From: Rhodococcus sp. 14-2470-1b
GTDB lineage: Bacteria; Actinomycetota; Actinomycetes; Mycobacteriales; Mycobacteriaceae
Reading direction: 5' to 3'
Assembly (NCBI RefSeq): GCF_002259415.1
Contig: NZ_NPFY01000028.1
Span: forward strand, 62,001 to 126,000
DNA: 64,000 bases
Shown here: positions 50,289 to 59,564 of the stretch, piece after piece
Position numbering within the stretch: the stretch's first letter is position 1
Layout of the letters: the number at the start of each line of letters is the position of its first letter
Notes under the pieces: generated by a model
Seen by the model: only the letters and a program-made list of their open reading frames with translations
What the model was told of the DNA's origin: nothing
Databases searched by the model: none
Translations under genes and position numbers: made by a program

Positions 50289-53206
50289 GCGTTCTCGATG
50301 CCTCGTCCGTCCTCGGCGTCCTGCGGAGGACGGACATCGAGGTGGACGACTCACCTCGGCGGCGTGCCGAGTACTCCTACGACGCCTCGAACTACCGTGT
50401 CCCGCCCATCGCTGTCGTGTTTCCCAAGAGCGCGGATGAGGTCCGGACCGTGGTCCGAGCATGTACGAGTGCCGGCGTACCCATAGTCAGCCGTGGCGGC
50501 GGCACGTCCATGGCCGGCAATGCGATCGGTGCTGGGGTCGTTCTCGACTTCTCTCGCCACATGACTCGAGTCGTGTCGATCGACCAGCCAGGGAAGTCTG
50601 CTGTCGTCGAACCGGGAATCGTCATCTCCGAACTCGCCGCCGCGGTGTCGGCGGAGACGGCAGGGGCGCTGACGTACGCACCCGATCCGTCGAGCAAGTC
50701 CCGGGCCACCGTCGGCGGCGCGGTGGGCAACGACGCCTGCGGCAACCACTCGGTGCGTTACGGACGTACAGCAGACCACACGATCGCCCTCGATGTCGTC
50801 ACCGTGGACGGGCACCTCTTGCGTGCCACCCGGGACGGACTCACCGCGGTGGACCCGTTCGACTCCGAGTCGGTCGAGGCAGCTGCGCGGATCACCGAGG
50901 ACTTGACGTCGCTCGTCTCCGATCACATGGCGGACTTCCGTCTCGAGCTCGGGCTCATCCCTCGCCAGGTTTCGGGGTTTCACCTGTCGACCTTGTTGCC
51001 CGAGAACGGGTTCGACGTGGCACGTGCGCTCGTGGGAAGCGAGGGTACCTGCGCGATCGTCGTCGCCGTGACGGTTTCCCTCGTGGAGATACCTCCCGCG
51101 GCGCTGTTGCTCAGCCTCGGATACGAGGACGTCGTCGAGGCCGCCGAGGACGTCATGACAATTCTCGAATTCTCTCCCGCTGCAATCGAAGGCATCGACG
51201 AGAAGATCGTCGACACCATGCGGTTGCGTCGCGGCGCAGACTCGGTGCGCGGCCTCCCGTCGGGAAACGCCTGGTTGTACGTCGACCTCGACGGCGAGGA
51301 CCCCATCGAAGTCGAGGACAAGGCCGAGCGTCTCCTCGAGAGGCTCCGGCAACTGGGACGGTTGAAGGACGGTCGTGTCGTTGCCGATCCGTCCGAGCGG
51401 AAGTCGTTGTGGCGAGTGCGTGAGGACGGCGCTGGACTGTCGGCACGCATGTCCGACGGCAAGAGCGGTATCACCGAATCCTGGCCTGGTTGGGAAGATT
51501 CGGCGGTAGCGCCGGAGAATCTTGCCGCGTACCTCGCGGACTTCCGTGACCTGCTGGCGCGCCACGGCTTGACCGGAGTGATGTACGGGCATTTCGGTGC
51601 GGGATGTATGCACGTGCGCATCACGTTCGACCAGCGGACCGATGGGGGCCGCGCGACAATGAACGCGTTCCTGCGGGATGCAGCAACACTGGTGGTCCGG
51701 CACGGCGGCTCACTGTCCGGCGAACACGGCGACGGACGCGCGCGCTCGGAGCTGCTACCGGTGATGTACTCGGCCACGATGTTGGGCGCATTCGCGCGTT
51801 TCAAGCGTATCTGGGATCCGGGGGGACTGCTCAACCCGGGCAGTATCACCGACCCGGCACCGATGATGAAAGACCTTGCACTGGCTGATATTCCGAATCG
51901 GGAGTGGAGGACGACGTTCGATCTACACCAGATCGGATCGGGCCCGGACGTCAGCGCGCGCCCGGATCTCGATCCGTTCGTGCACGCCACACAATCCTGT
52001 GTCGGAGTCGGCCGCTGTCGATCGAGCAGCGGCGGAGTGATGTGCCCCAGTTTCCGGGCGACCGGCGACGAGAAGGATTCCACCCGCGGGCGGGCACGAG
52101 TGCTGCAGGAGATGGTGCGCAGCTCGAGGACCGTCGCCGACGGATGGGCATCCGCCGATGTCAAGGAATCCCTCGATCTGTGCCTGTCCTGCAAGGCGTG
52201 CTCCTCCGACTGCCCGGTCGGCGTGGACATGGCGACCTACAAGGCGGAGTTCCTCGACCATCACTACGCTGGTCGGGTGCGTCCGTTGGCGCACTATTCC
52301 CTGGGATGGCTTCCGCGGTGGCTGAAGCTGACGTCGCGCATCGCTCCGGCGCTCAATGCCGTGCTGACACCGAGAATCGGTGTCCTGGCTGCGAAACTCG
52401 GAGGACTGACGACCGAGCGTGCGCTTCCTCGATTCGCATCACGTGCAGAACTGAAGGCGCAGACCGCCGGCTCGGTTCAGGGCGGTGACGTCGTGCTGTT
52501 CGTCGACTCGTTCACCAGAGGGTTTCGACCGGAGATCGTCGGCGCTGCGGTTCGGGTCCTCGCCGACGGCGGCCGAACAGCCGAGTGCCGCAGCGACGTC
52601 TGCTGCGGGCTCACCTGGATCTCCACCGGGCAGCTTGCGACGGCCAGGAAGCACCTCGCTCGGACGGCGGACGCGCTCGACGACGGGACCGACCGTCCCA
52701 TCGTCGTCACAGAACCGAGTTGTGCGGCGGCACTGAAGAAGGACCTGCCGGAACTGGTGAACACCGACGCAGCCCGACGCGTCGCAGCACGCGTACGGAG
52801 CTTCGCGGGTGCCGTGATCGACCAAGCGGCGGGCGGATGGACACCATCGGGGCCGGTCCCTGACGCCGTGACCGTCCAGACGCACTGCCACGAATATGCT
52901 GTTTTCGGTGAAGCCACTCAGCGGAAGGCACTGGCCGCAGCGGGCATCGAGTCGGTCGACGAAGCAACTGGATGCTGCGGTGTGGCAGGAAATTTCGGCT
53001 TCGAACCGAATCATTACGAGATGAGCATGAAGGTCTCCGAGCAGGCCCTCGCGCCGGCCGTGCGTCGGGCCGGGAATCGCCCGATCCTGACCGACGGCTT
53101 CAGTTGCCATATGCAGGTCCGCCAGCTCACCGACAACCACAGCGCCGGAGCCTCGACGCATCTTGCACACATTCTGGATCCAGGTACCACCAGGAGGGAC
53201 GTATGA
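50285..53206 (+). CDS. FAD- and Fe-S-containing D-2-hydroxyacid dehydrogenase (YdiJ/GlcD-GlpC-like)
   Basis: A 973-residue flavoprotein. The N-terminal FAD-binding PCMH domain covers about residues 35-225 (RGGGTSMAGNAIGAG), and the FAD-linked oxidase C-terminal domain ends near 540. Two ferredoxin-like clusters follow, one from Cys572, Cys578 and Cys587 and one with CLSCKACSSDC at Cys633, Cys636, Cys639 and Cys643. A CCG domain with CCGVAGNFG lies near 895. This layout is shared with D-lactate and D-2-hydroxyglutarate dehydrogenases that feed the quinone pool. GTG start, coupled to the aminotransferase by a 4-nt overlap. Its substrate in this cluster is not explained by the known ectoine pathway. 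Confidence 0.88.
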   Translation: MSVLDASSVLGVLRRTDIEVDDSPRRRAEYSYDASNYRVPPIAVVFPKSADEVRTVVRACTSAGVPIVSRGGGTSMAGNAIGAGVVLDFSRHMTRVVSIDQPGKSAVVEPGIVISELAAAVSAETAGALTYAPDPSSKSRATVGGAVGNDACGNHSVRYGRTADHTIALDVVTVDGHLLRATRDGLTAVDPFDSESVEAAARITEDLTSLVSDHMADFRLELGLIPRQVSGFHLSTLLPENGFDVARALVGSEGTCAIVVAVTVSLVEIPPAALLLSLGYEDVVEAAEDVMTILEFSPAAIEGIDEKIVDTMRLRRGADSVRGLPSGNAWLYVDLDGEDPIEVEDKAERLLERLRQLGRLKDGRVVADPSERKSLWRVREDGAGLSARMSDGKSGITESWPGWEDSAVAPENLAAYLADFRDLLARHGLTGVMYGHFGAGCMHVRITFDQRTDGGRATMNAFLRDAATLVVRHGGSLSGEHGDGRARSELLPVMYSATMLGAFARFKRIWDPGGLLNPGSITDPAPMMKDLALADIPNREWRTTFDLHQIGSGPDVSARPDLDPFVHATQSCVGVGRCRSSSGGVMCPSFRATGDEKDSTRGRARVLQEMVRSSRTVADGWASADVKESLDLCLSCKACSSDCPVGVDMATYKAEFLDHHYAGRVRPLAHYSLGWLPRWLKLTSRIAPALNAVLTPRIGVLAAKLGGLTTERALPRFASRAELKAQTAGSVQGGDVVLFVDSFTRGFRPEIVGAAVRVLADGGRTAECRSDVCCGLTWISTGQLATARKHLARTADALDDGTDRPIVVTEPSCAAALKKDLPELVNTDAARRVAARVRSFAGAVIDQAAGGWTPSGPVPDAVTVQTHCHEYAVFGEATQRKALAAAGIESVDEATGCCGVAGNFGFEPNHYEMSMKVSEQALAPAVRRAGNRPILTDGFSCHMQVRQLTDNHSAGASTHLAHILDPGTTRRDV

Positions 53207-54666
53207 CCACATCACTGACCCGACCCGAGACCGGTTCACCGACACAGGTGTTCATCGGCGGCAGCTGGCAGGACGCACACGGGGGAAAGACCTTCGACGT
53301 GGTCGATCCCGCGACCGGGGAGACCATCGCCACCGTGGCCGACGGGGCCGTCGCGGACGCGGAGGCGGCCATGACAGCCGCGGCGAAAGCCCAGAAGTCG
53401 TGGGCCCAGACGGCTCCCCGCGAACGCAGTATCATCCTCCGTCGCGCGTTCGAGTTGGTTATCGAGCGCACCGAGGAATTGGCCGCGATCATCACTGCGG
53501 AGATGGGCAAGCCGCTGGCCGATGCACGTGGTGAGGTTGCGTACGGGGCCGAATTCTTTCGGTGGTTCTCCGAGGAAGCAGTACGGATCTCGGGTGATCA
53601 CACCCTGACCGGCGACGGCAAGAATCGAATCATCGTCACCCGCGAACCCGTTGGACCGTGCATCCTGGTCACCCCGTGGAACTTCCCGCTCGCCATGGGT
53701 ACGCGAAAGATCGGCCCTGCTCTGGCCGCAGGGTGCACTGTGGTGTTCAAACCGGCCGAGCAGACGCCGTTGACCGCCCTGGCGCTCGCGGCGATTCTCG
53801 CCGAGGCGGGGGTACCGGACGGAGTCGTGAACGTGGTTCCGACGACCGACGCTGCGGGTGTCGTCGGATCGTGGATGGCAAGCGGCGAGGCGCGCAAGAT
53901 CAGTTTCACCGGATCGACCGAGGTGGGGAAAATCCTTCTCGCGCAAGCCGCACCGACGGTGATGCGTACGTCGATGGAACTCGGTGGCAACGCACCTTTC
54001 GTCGTCGCCGAGGGCGCCGACGTCGACCGGGCCGTGGACGGGGCGATGGTGGCGAAAATGCGCAACATGGGTGAGGCATGCACCGCGGCGAACCGGTTCT
54101 TCGTACATCGTTCCATAGCAGCAGAGTTCGCCGAGAAGCTCGGTGCGCGAATGGACGCACTGGAGGTGGGCCCAGGTGCCAGAGCCGGTGTCGAGGTCGG
54201 GCCGTTGATCGACGAGGCGGGCCGCGCCAAGGTGCAGCGTCTGGTCGACGACGCCCTGGGACGCGGCGCGCGCGCCGTCGTCGGCGGTGCGCAGGACGAC
54301 GGACCTGGCTACTTCTATCCGCCTACCGTGCTCGATTCGGTGGATCCCACGTCGGATCTGATGTCGACCGAGATCTTCGGCCCGGTGGCCGCTGTCGTTC
54401 CGTACGACACCGAGGACGAGGTGATCGCGTTGGCCAACGACACCGAATGGGGACTCGTCGGATACGTCTTCACGCAGGACATCGATCGAGCGCTCCGGAT
54501 GGGGGAGCGGTTGGAAGTAGGAATGGTCGGGTTGAACACCGGGCTGGTGTCTAACCCGGCGGCGCCGTTCGGCGGAGTCAAGCAATCGGGGTTGGGCCGC
54601 GAGGGCGGCAGGGTCGGCATCGACGAGTTCCTCGAGTACAAGTATTTTGCTATCCCAAGGTCCTAG
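53203..54666 (+). CDS. NAD(P)-dependent aldehyde dehydrogenase, succinate-semialdehyde dehydrogenase-like
   Basis: A 487-residue ALDH. The nucleophile is Cys293 (GEACTAANRF), the general base is Glu259 (MELGGNAPF), and the oxyanion asparagine is in TPWNFPLAM. By sequence it is closest to GabD-type semialdehyde dehydrogenases. In an ectoine pathway it would oxidise aspartate semialdehyde to aspartate (the DoeC role); with GABA it would give succinate. AGGAGGG lies upstream of the ATG, and the gene overlaps the preceding one by 4 nt. Confidence 0.88.
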   Translation: MTTSLTRPETGSPTQVFIGGSWQDAHGGKTFDVVDPATGETIATVADGAVADAEAAMTAAAKAQKSWAQTAPRERSIILRRAFELVIERTEELAAIITAEMGKPLADARGEVAYGAEFFRWFSEEAVRISGDHTLTGDGKNRIIVTREPVGPCILVTPWNFPLAMGTRKIGPALAAGCTVVFKPAEQTPLTALALAAILAEAGVPDGVVNVVPTTDAAGVVGSWMASGEARKISFTGSTEVGKILLAQAAPTVMRTSMELGGNAPFVVAEGADVDRAVDGAMVAKMRNMGEACTAANRFFVHRSIAAEFAEKLGARMDALEVGPGARAGVEVGPLIDEAGRAKVQRLVDDALGRGARAVVGGAQDDGPGYFYPPTVLDSVDPTSDLMSTEIFGPVAAVVPYDTEDEVIALANDTEWGLVGYVFTQDIDRALRMGERLEVGMVGLNTGLVSNPAAPFGGVKQSGLGREGGRVGIDEFLEYKYFAIPRS

Positions 54667-54681
54667 CAGGAGGAGAGACCA

Positions 54682-55380
54682 GTGCCAGGATCAAGAAGAC
54701 TGACGCCCATCAACGCGCGCAACACGTCGATGGTGATCGCCGATCAGATCCGTGACCGCATCATCGACGGTTCCTATGCCCCCGGTGAGCAGATCAACGA
54801 GGCGAACGTCGCCGCCGAACTCGAAATATCCCGAGGCCCGGTGCGGGAAGCGCTACAGCGGCTCAACCAAGAAGGTCTGCTGGTCAGCTACCGCAATCGC
54901 GGAGTGTTCGTCGTGGAACTCAGCAGCGACGATGTCGCGGAGATCTACGAGGCTCGTGCAGCGATCGAAGTGGGCGCCGCGTGGACCCTTGTGCACGGGG
55001 AGGAATCGACGTTGAAGGTGACGGCTGCTCGATTGTCGGCGATCGTGGATCAGATGCAGCCGTTCATCGATCGCGCGGACTGGTTCGGGCTTGCCGAGCG
55101 GGACCTGGCGTTCCACACTGCGCTCGTGTCCGCGACGTCCAACAGTCGCATGTCGCGGATGTACGCGACGTTGGCCGCGGAAGCGCGCATCTGCATGGCC
55201 AACCTCGAAACCGCGTACTACCGACCGGAAGCATTGGTCGAAGAACATCAGTTGTTGGTGAACCTGCTGGTCGGGGGAGACTGGTCTGCACTCGAAGCCG
55301 GCGTGCACGAGCACATGGACACCGCGATCCACGATCTCACGCGTGCGATGGCCGACGAGGCAACGGGAATCGCCCAGTAG
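54682..55380 (+). CDS. GntR-family regulator, FCD subfamily
   Basis: A 232-residue regulator. The winged helix covers about residues 14-75 (IADQIRDRIIDGSYAPGEQI, then EISRGPVREALQRL). The helical FCD effector domain covers about 85-215, with metal-site-like residues in AERDLAFHTALV and the later histidines. FCD regulators bind TTGT-NN-ACAA-type dyads and are usually released by a pathway acid. Three such dyads head the three transcription units of this cluster. The GTG follows AGGAGGAGAG. It is the last gene of the first unit and is distinct from the MocR-type EnuR regulator of proteobacterial ectoine genes. Confidence 0.88.
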   Translation: MPGSRRLTPINARNTSMVIADQIRDRIIDGSYAPGEQINEANVAAELEISRGPVREALQRLNQEGLLVSYRNRGVFVVELSSDDVAEIYEARAAIEVGAAWTLVHGEESTLKVTAARLSAIVDQMQPFIDRADWFGLAERDLAFHTALVSATSNSRMSRMYATLAAEARICMANLETAYYRPEALVEEHQLLVNLLVGGDWSALEAGVHEHMDTAIHDLTRAMADEATGIAQ

Positions 55381-55494
55381 CTGGTCAGGGTACGTGCGCG
55401 CGGGCGGGTCGGTAGCGTGTCGCCCGCGCGCACAAGTCGAAACGAAGAAGTAACACGGATTCTCTTGCGGCGGAGTGGACCTGGCACTTAGCCT

Positions 55495-55508
55495 GATTGT
55501 CAACAATC
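55495..55508. promoter_or_regulatory. GntR/FCD-type operator 2
   Basis: GATTGT-CA-ACAATC is a perfect dyad matching the centre of the 48977-49000 site. It is followed by TGCAA and lies 56 nt upstream of the M24 hydrolase gene. Confidence 0.7.
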
Positions 55509-55564
55509 TGCAAACTGCAGACCGGTTGATCGGAACACCCGAAACGCCTCGAAAGGGGGTACCA

Positions 55565-56839
55565 GTGAACGAATACTTCGCGGCAGAGGTCACCAGTGCA
55601 GTCGGACCGAACCACTCGGAAGGCCTGGCCGAATACGTGGATCTGCCCAACAGCACTCCCATCACGTTCACCGACGACGAGTACTCCGCCCGCCTTGCAG
55701 CGGTACGGGCATCGATGGCGTCACAGAACCTCACGGCGCTCATCGTCACGGATCCATCCAACCTCTATTACCTGCTGGGCTACAACGCTTTGTCGTTCTA
55801 CACCCCCCAGATGCTCTATGTGCCGTTGGACGGCGACCTGTACTTCTTCGCCAGAGAAATGGATGCCAACGGAGCATTTCGGACCTCGTGGCTGCCGCAG
55901 GAGCAGACATTCGGTTATCCCGAGACCTTCGTGCAGCGCAAGGACACCCACCCGTTCGTCTGGGTCGCACAGCGACTCCGCGAACTCGGTGTGGTGAACA
56001 ATTTCTCGCACGGCCAAGTCGGTCTGGAGATGGACTCGTACTACTTCAGCCCCAAGGCATTCGAAGCCCTGGTCAAATCCCTTCCAGAATATCGATTCAC
56101 CGATTCCTACGAACTCGTCAACTGGGTGCGCGTGGTCAAATCACCCGCCGAGATCGACCTCATGCGCGGCGCCGCCGAAGTCTGCGAATCCGCGATGTCG
56201 GCAGCCTACGATGCCGTCGTCGTCGGCGGACGCCAGTGCGACGCAGCCGCGGCCATCATGAACGCCCAGGTACGGGGAACGGACGATTTCGGCGGAGACC
56301 ACCCGGCGATAGTCCCGATGCTGCCCACCGGCGCCGGCGCGGACACACCGCATCTCACGTGGTCCGACCAGCGGTTCATCGCAGGCGAGACCACCGTCGT
56401 CGAACTCGCGGGCGTCTTCCGCCGGTACCACGTACCGATGGCGCGCACCATCGTCCTCGGAACCCCCAGCAAGCGACTCGACTACCTCGCCCAATCGACA
56501 GGAGAAGCACTCGACGGAGTCCTGGCCGAGGTTCGACCAGGAATGACAACGACCGAACTCGCGCAGATATGGAACGTCGGCCTCGCCAAACACGGCCTGC
56601 ACAAACCGTCTCGCATCGGATACTCGATAGGCATCGCCTACGCACCGGACTGGGGTGAACGAACCGTCAGCATCCGGACCGACGACGACACCGTCCTGGC
56701 CGAGAACATGACCTTCCACATCATCGGCGGAATGTGGATGGACGACTACGGATACGAAGTCTCCGAAGCCGTCCGAGTCACCGACAGCGGAGTGGAAACC
56801 TTCACCTCGTACCCGCGCCGCCTACTGACGAAGGAGTGA
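55565..56839 (+). CDS. M24-fold hydrolase, ectoine hydrolase (DoeA/EutD)-like
   Basis: A 424-residue creatinase/prolidase-fold protein. From memory of DoeA sequences the match runs along the whole length: the DPSNLYYLLGYN region, REMDANGAFRTSW, GLEMDSYYFSPKAF, LVNWVRVVKSPAEIDLMR, DHPAIVPMLPTGAGADTPHL, YAPDWGERTVSIR and a MTFH segment. The prolidase metal ligands are replaced (VELAGVFRRYHVPMART where an Asp pair is expected), as in creatinase and ectoine hydrolase, which work without metal. The predicted reaction is ring opening of ectoine to N-acetyl-2,4-diaminobutyrate. GTG start after AAAGGGGG. It heads the second unit, after operator 2. Confidence 0.75.
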   Translation: MNEYFAAEVTSAVGPNHSEGLAEYVDLPNSTPITFTDDEYSARLAAVRASMASQNLTALIVTDPSNLYYLLGYNALSFYTPQMLYVPLDGDLYFFAREMDANGAFRTSWLPQEQTFGYPETFVQRKDTHPFVWVAQRLRELGVVNNFSHGQVGLEMDSYYFSPKAFEALVKSLPEYRFTDSYELVNWVRVVKSPAEIDLMRGAAEVCESAMSAAYDAVVVGGRQCDAAAAIMNAQVRGTDDFGGDHPAIVPMLPTGAGADTPHLTWSDQRFIAGETTVVELAGVFRRYHVPMARTIVLGTPSKRLDYLAQSTGEALDGVLAEVRPGMTTTELAQIWNVGLAKHGLHKPSRIGYSIGIAYAPDWGERTVSIRTDDDTVLAENMTFHIIGGMWMDDYGYEVSEAVRVTDSGVETFTSYPRRLLTKE

Positions 56840-56841
56840 AC

Positions 56842-58233
56842 ATGCACGCCACCTCGCTCAACCACCCCGCAGGCTCCACTCCCGCTTCTCCGGGTCATTC
56901 CGCAGGCTCCACTCCCGCCCACCAGGGTCATTCCGCAGGCTCCACTCCCGCTTCTCCGGGTCATTCCGCAGGCTCCACTCCCGCCCACCAGGGTCATTCC
57001 GCAGGCTCCACTCCCGCCATCCCGTGGGCGCTTCGGACCGACAAACTCGTCGGATCGGTCATCGACTCCTCCACGTCGCTCCTCGCCGCACAGAAGCACG
57101 ACATCGTTCGATTCGCGATGGGTTCGCCTGCTGCGGAGACGGTTCCAGCGGCGGCGTTCTCGGAGATCGCGGCGCAGGTGATGACGACGGACGCCATGGA
57201 TTACGCCGCCACCGAAGGCGATCCCGGCCTGCTGGACGCACTCCTGGAGTACCTCGACTCGGTGGGCGAACCATCGTCGGCGGACCGAATCGTGATCACC
57301 TCGGGTGGGATGCAGGGGCTCGATCTCGCCTGCAAGCTGTTCGTGGATCCAGGTGATCTGGTGATCGTCGAAAGCCCCACCTACACCAACGGAACCGCGA
57401 CGGTGCTGAGCTACGGCGGCGAAGTACTCGAAGCGCCGATGGATTCCGACGGACTGATCGTCGAAGCGTTGCCGGACCTGGTCGCCCGAGCAGGGCGCCT
57501 TCCCAAGATGATCTACGTCATTCCGAACTTTCAGAACCCGTCCGGCACGACGATGTCGCTGGCCCGGCGCACACTGCTGATCGAACTCGCACATCAGTGG
57601 GGATCGGTGATCCTCGACGACGATCCGTACGGGCTGCTCCGATTCGAAGGTGAGAACATACCGAGTTTCGCTGCGCTCAGCCCCTCGGATCCGCTGGTCT
57701 TCTCCGTGCGAACGTTCTCCAAGATGATCGCACCCGGTCTGCGCGTCGGATGGGTCGACGCCGCCCCCGAGGCCAGGCAGTTGCTGATCAACGCCAAGCA
57801 GGCAATGGACACCTGCACCAACCTGCCCAACCAACGAATGATCGCGGAGTTCATCCGCAGGGGTCAACTGACCGAACATCTTCGTTCGCTCGCCGCCGTA
57901 TACCGGCCACGGAAAATCGCGATGCAACGGAGCCTGGAGAAGTACTTCGGCGACACGATCGAGACCACCGATCCCGAAGGCGGGTTCTTTCTCTGGGCCA
58001 CGCTGCGCGGGAGGGCATCCGCTGTGTCCACTCAGGATCTGTTCGAGGTGGCTCTGGCAGAAGGGGTCGCCTACATACCCGGACCTGCACTGTCCGTCGG
58101 TGGCAAGTTCCACGACTCGCTGAGGTTGTGCTTCGCGTCCTCGACGCCCGAGCGAATCGACGAAGGTGTGAAAAGGCTTGCCGCAGCAGTGGACCGCGCG
58201 GTGGACACGATGTCCAGCGATCCCACTCGATGA
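56842..58233 (+). CDS. PLP-dependent aminotransferase (class I/II, LysN/MocR-domain-like) with repeat N-terminus
   Basis: A 463-residue aminotransferase without a DNA-binding domain. The catalytic core starts near residue 55. The PLP lysine is in RTFSKMIAPGLRVGW, and NFQNPSGTTMS and DDDPYGLLRF are the usual neighbours. The first 52 residues are almost entirely five 11-residue repeats (GHSAGSTPA type) from the 33-bp DNA array. The start is well supported (AAGGAG 6 nt upstream, right after the M24 stop). The substrate is unknown; 2-aminoadipate-type or alpha-amino transamination of diaminobutyrate is possible. It overlaps the next gene by 4 nt. Confidence 0.82.
   Translation: MHATSLNHPAGSTPASPGHSAGSTPAHQGHSAGSTPASPGHSAGSTPAHQGHSAGSTPAIPWALRTDKLVGSVIDSSTSLLAAQKHDIVRFAMGSPAAETVPAAAFSEIAAQVMTTDAMDYAATEGDPGLLDALLEYLDSVGEPSSADRIVITSGGMQGLDLACKLFVDPGDLVIVESPTYTNGTATVLSYGGEVLEAPMDSDGLIVEALPDLVARAGRLPKMIYVIPNFQNPSGTTMSLARRTLLIELAHQWGSVILDDDPYGLLRFEGENIPSFAALSPSDPLVFSVRTFSKMIAPGLRVGWVDAAPEARQLLINAKQAMDTCTNLPNQRMIAEFIRRGQLTEHLRSLAAVYRPRKIAMQRSLEKYFGDTIETTDPEGGFFLWATLRGRASAVSTQDLFEVALAEGVAYIPGPALSVGGKFHDSLRLCFASSTPERIDEGVKRLAAAVDRAVDTMSSDPTR
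56867..57017. repeat. 33-bp tandem repeat, five copies, at the aminotransferase start
   Basis: The core CCGCAGGCTCCACTCCCGC recurs at 56867, 56900, 56933, 56966 and 56999, exactly 33 bp apart. Two spacer types alternate. It shares GGCTCCACTC, the 33-bp period and the GGGTC before the next unit with the malQ array, but here the same DNA strand is the coding strand, whereas in malQ it is the template strand. Confidence 0.9.
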
Positions 58234-59468
58234 TCACGGGGGAAGTTGCCGATTTCGAAGAGGCGCTGCTCGGATGTATCGATTCCGATGAGATCGTTTC
58301 TCTTGCCTCGGCATTGATCGACGCAGGTGGCGAGAACCCAGGTGGTACCGAAGGCGACGTTGCGAACGTGCTTGCCGCACGGTGCCGTGATCTGGGCTTC
58401 CGAGTGGAGGTGGTGGACGTAGCACCGGGTCGACCGAATGTGATTGTCTCGGTGGGGGGATCGACGGATCCGGGTGTTCTCTTCGTCGGGCACTCCGACG
58501 TCGTTCCCGCCGGGGGTGGATGGTCGACGGATCCGTTTCGTGCGACGACACGTGACGGCCGACTGTACGGACGTGGCGCGTGCGACATGAAGGGCGGTCT
58601 GGCCGCGGTGGTGATCGCGATGGCCGCGATCGAGCGCGCTGCAGGCGAACTCACCGCGCCTGTCTCGCTTGCCTGTCTCGTGGACGAGGAAGACACCGGT
58701 CTCGGAATCAGAGCGTTCGTGCAGAGTGGCACCACTGCGGGCGGGCCAGCGCCCAGGTACTCGCACTGCATCGTCGCTGAACCGACGGACCTGGTGACGA
58801 TCACCGCGTGCCGGGGTGCTGCGAATCTGGAGATCGTGGTGACGGGCAGGTCCGCGCACGCAGGTAGACCGAGCAACGGCCGCAGCGCGATCAAGGCTGC
58901 GGCGAAGATCGTCGGACTCGTCGAGGAATCCGCACACGAGATGCGACAGAACCCACACCCCGTTCTCGGTCCCGCAACCTGGAACGTCGGCACCATCGTC
59001 GGTGGTACCGGAACCTCGATGGTTGCCGATCGGTGCGTCCTCACCGTCGATCGGCGGCTTCTGCCCGGCGAAGACGCACACGAGATTGCCCGCGAGCTGA
59101 GTCTCTCGATCGACGGCGCCGGAATCACCGGTGACGGCGTCGAAGTGTCCGTTGGCGTTTCGATGGAGATGCCGGGCTTTCTGACCAGCGAAAACAGTGA
59201 CACAGCGGCCGCGGCGGTTGCTGCGGTGACCGACGCGGTCGGTTATCGCGGGACAGACGTGTGGACCGCATCCTGCGACGGAGGTTTCGTCGCCCGAGAT
59301 CTGGGTACGCCCGTCGTCGTGCTGGGACCGGGTGAGATCGAAACACAGGCTCATCAACCCGATGAATCGGTGTCGGTCCAGCAATTGTGTGACAGCGCAA
59401 GGGCGTACGCACTATTGGCGTCCAGAATCGTTGCGCTACCTGCAGTTTTGTCCAGGACGAAGGGGTAG
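58230..59468 (+). CDS. M20-family metallopeptidase/deacylase (ArgE/DapE-like)
   Basis: A 412-residue dizinc amidohydrolase. Metal and catalytic residues visible are His88 and Asp90 (GHSDVV), Asp119 (GACDMKGG), and Glu153-Glu154 (VDEEDTG), with a late histidine in ETQAHQPDE. A dimerisation domain with SAHAGRPSNGRSA occupies the middle. M20 enzymes remove acyl groups from N-acyl amino acids. In this cluster it is a good candidate to deacetylate N-acetyl-2,4-diaminobutyrate, a step done by an AstE/AspA-type enzyme (DoeB/EutE) in proteobacteria; that role is inferred. It overlaps the aminotransferase by 4 nt. Confidence 0.85.
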   Translation: MITGEVADFEEALLGCIDSDEIVSLASALIDAGGENPGGTEGDVANVLAARCRDLGFRVEVVDVAPGRPNVIVSVGGSTDPGVLFVGHSDVVPAGGGWSTDPFRATTRDGRLYGRGACDMKGGLAAVVIAMAAIERAAGELTAPVSLACLVDEEDTGLGIRAFVQSGTTAGGPAPRYSHCIVAEPTDLVTITACRGAANLEIVVTGRSAHAGRPSNGRSAIKAAAKIVGLVEESAHEMRQNPHPVLGPATWNVGTIVGGTGTSMVADRCVLTVDRRLLPGEDAHEIARELSLSIDGAGITGDGVEVSVGVSMEMPGFLTSENSDTAAAAVAAVTDAVGYRGTDVWTASCDGGFVARDLGTPVVVLGPGEIETQAHQPDESVSVQQLCDSARAYALLASRIVALPAVLSRTKG

Positions 59469-59534
59469 CGCGAAAACACGAACATCAGCTTCCGTAGTGT
59501 GAAACGCTGCGAAGTACCAACCCGACGCTCCACG

Positions 59535-59546
59535 TTTGTACACAAA
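59535..59546. promoter_or_regulatory. GntR/FCD-type operator 3
   Basis: TTTGT-AC-ACAAA, with the same TTGT-NN-ACAA centre as operators 1 and 2, lies 18 nt upstream of the transporter start. Confidence 0.55.
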
Positions 59547-59564
59547 GCGAGAGGTATTCCGGCC

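Noticed and set aside
56842..58233. MocR/EnuR-type regulator of ectoine use
   Set aside because: The protein has the aminotransferase domain only; the N-terminus is a repeat, with no winged helix. The regulator is the FCD-type GntR at 54682.
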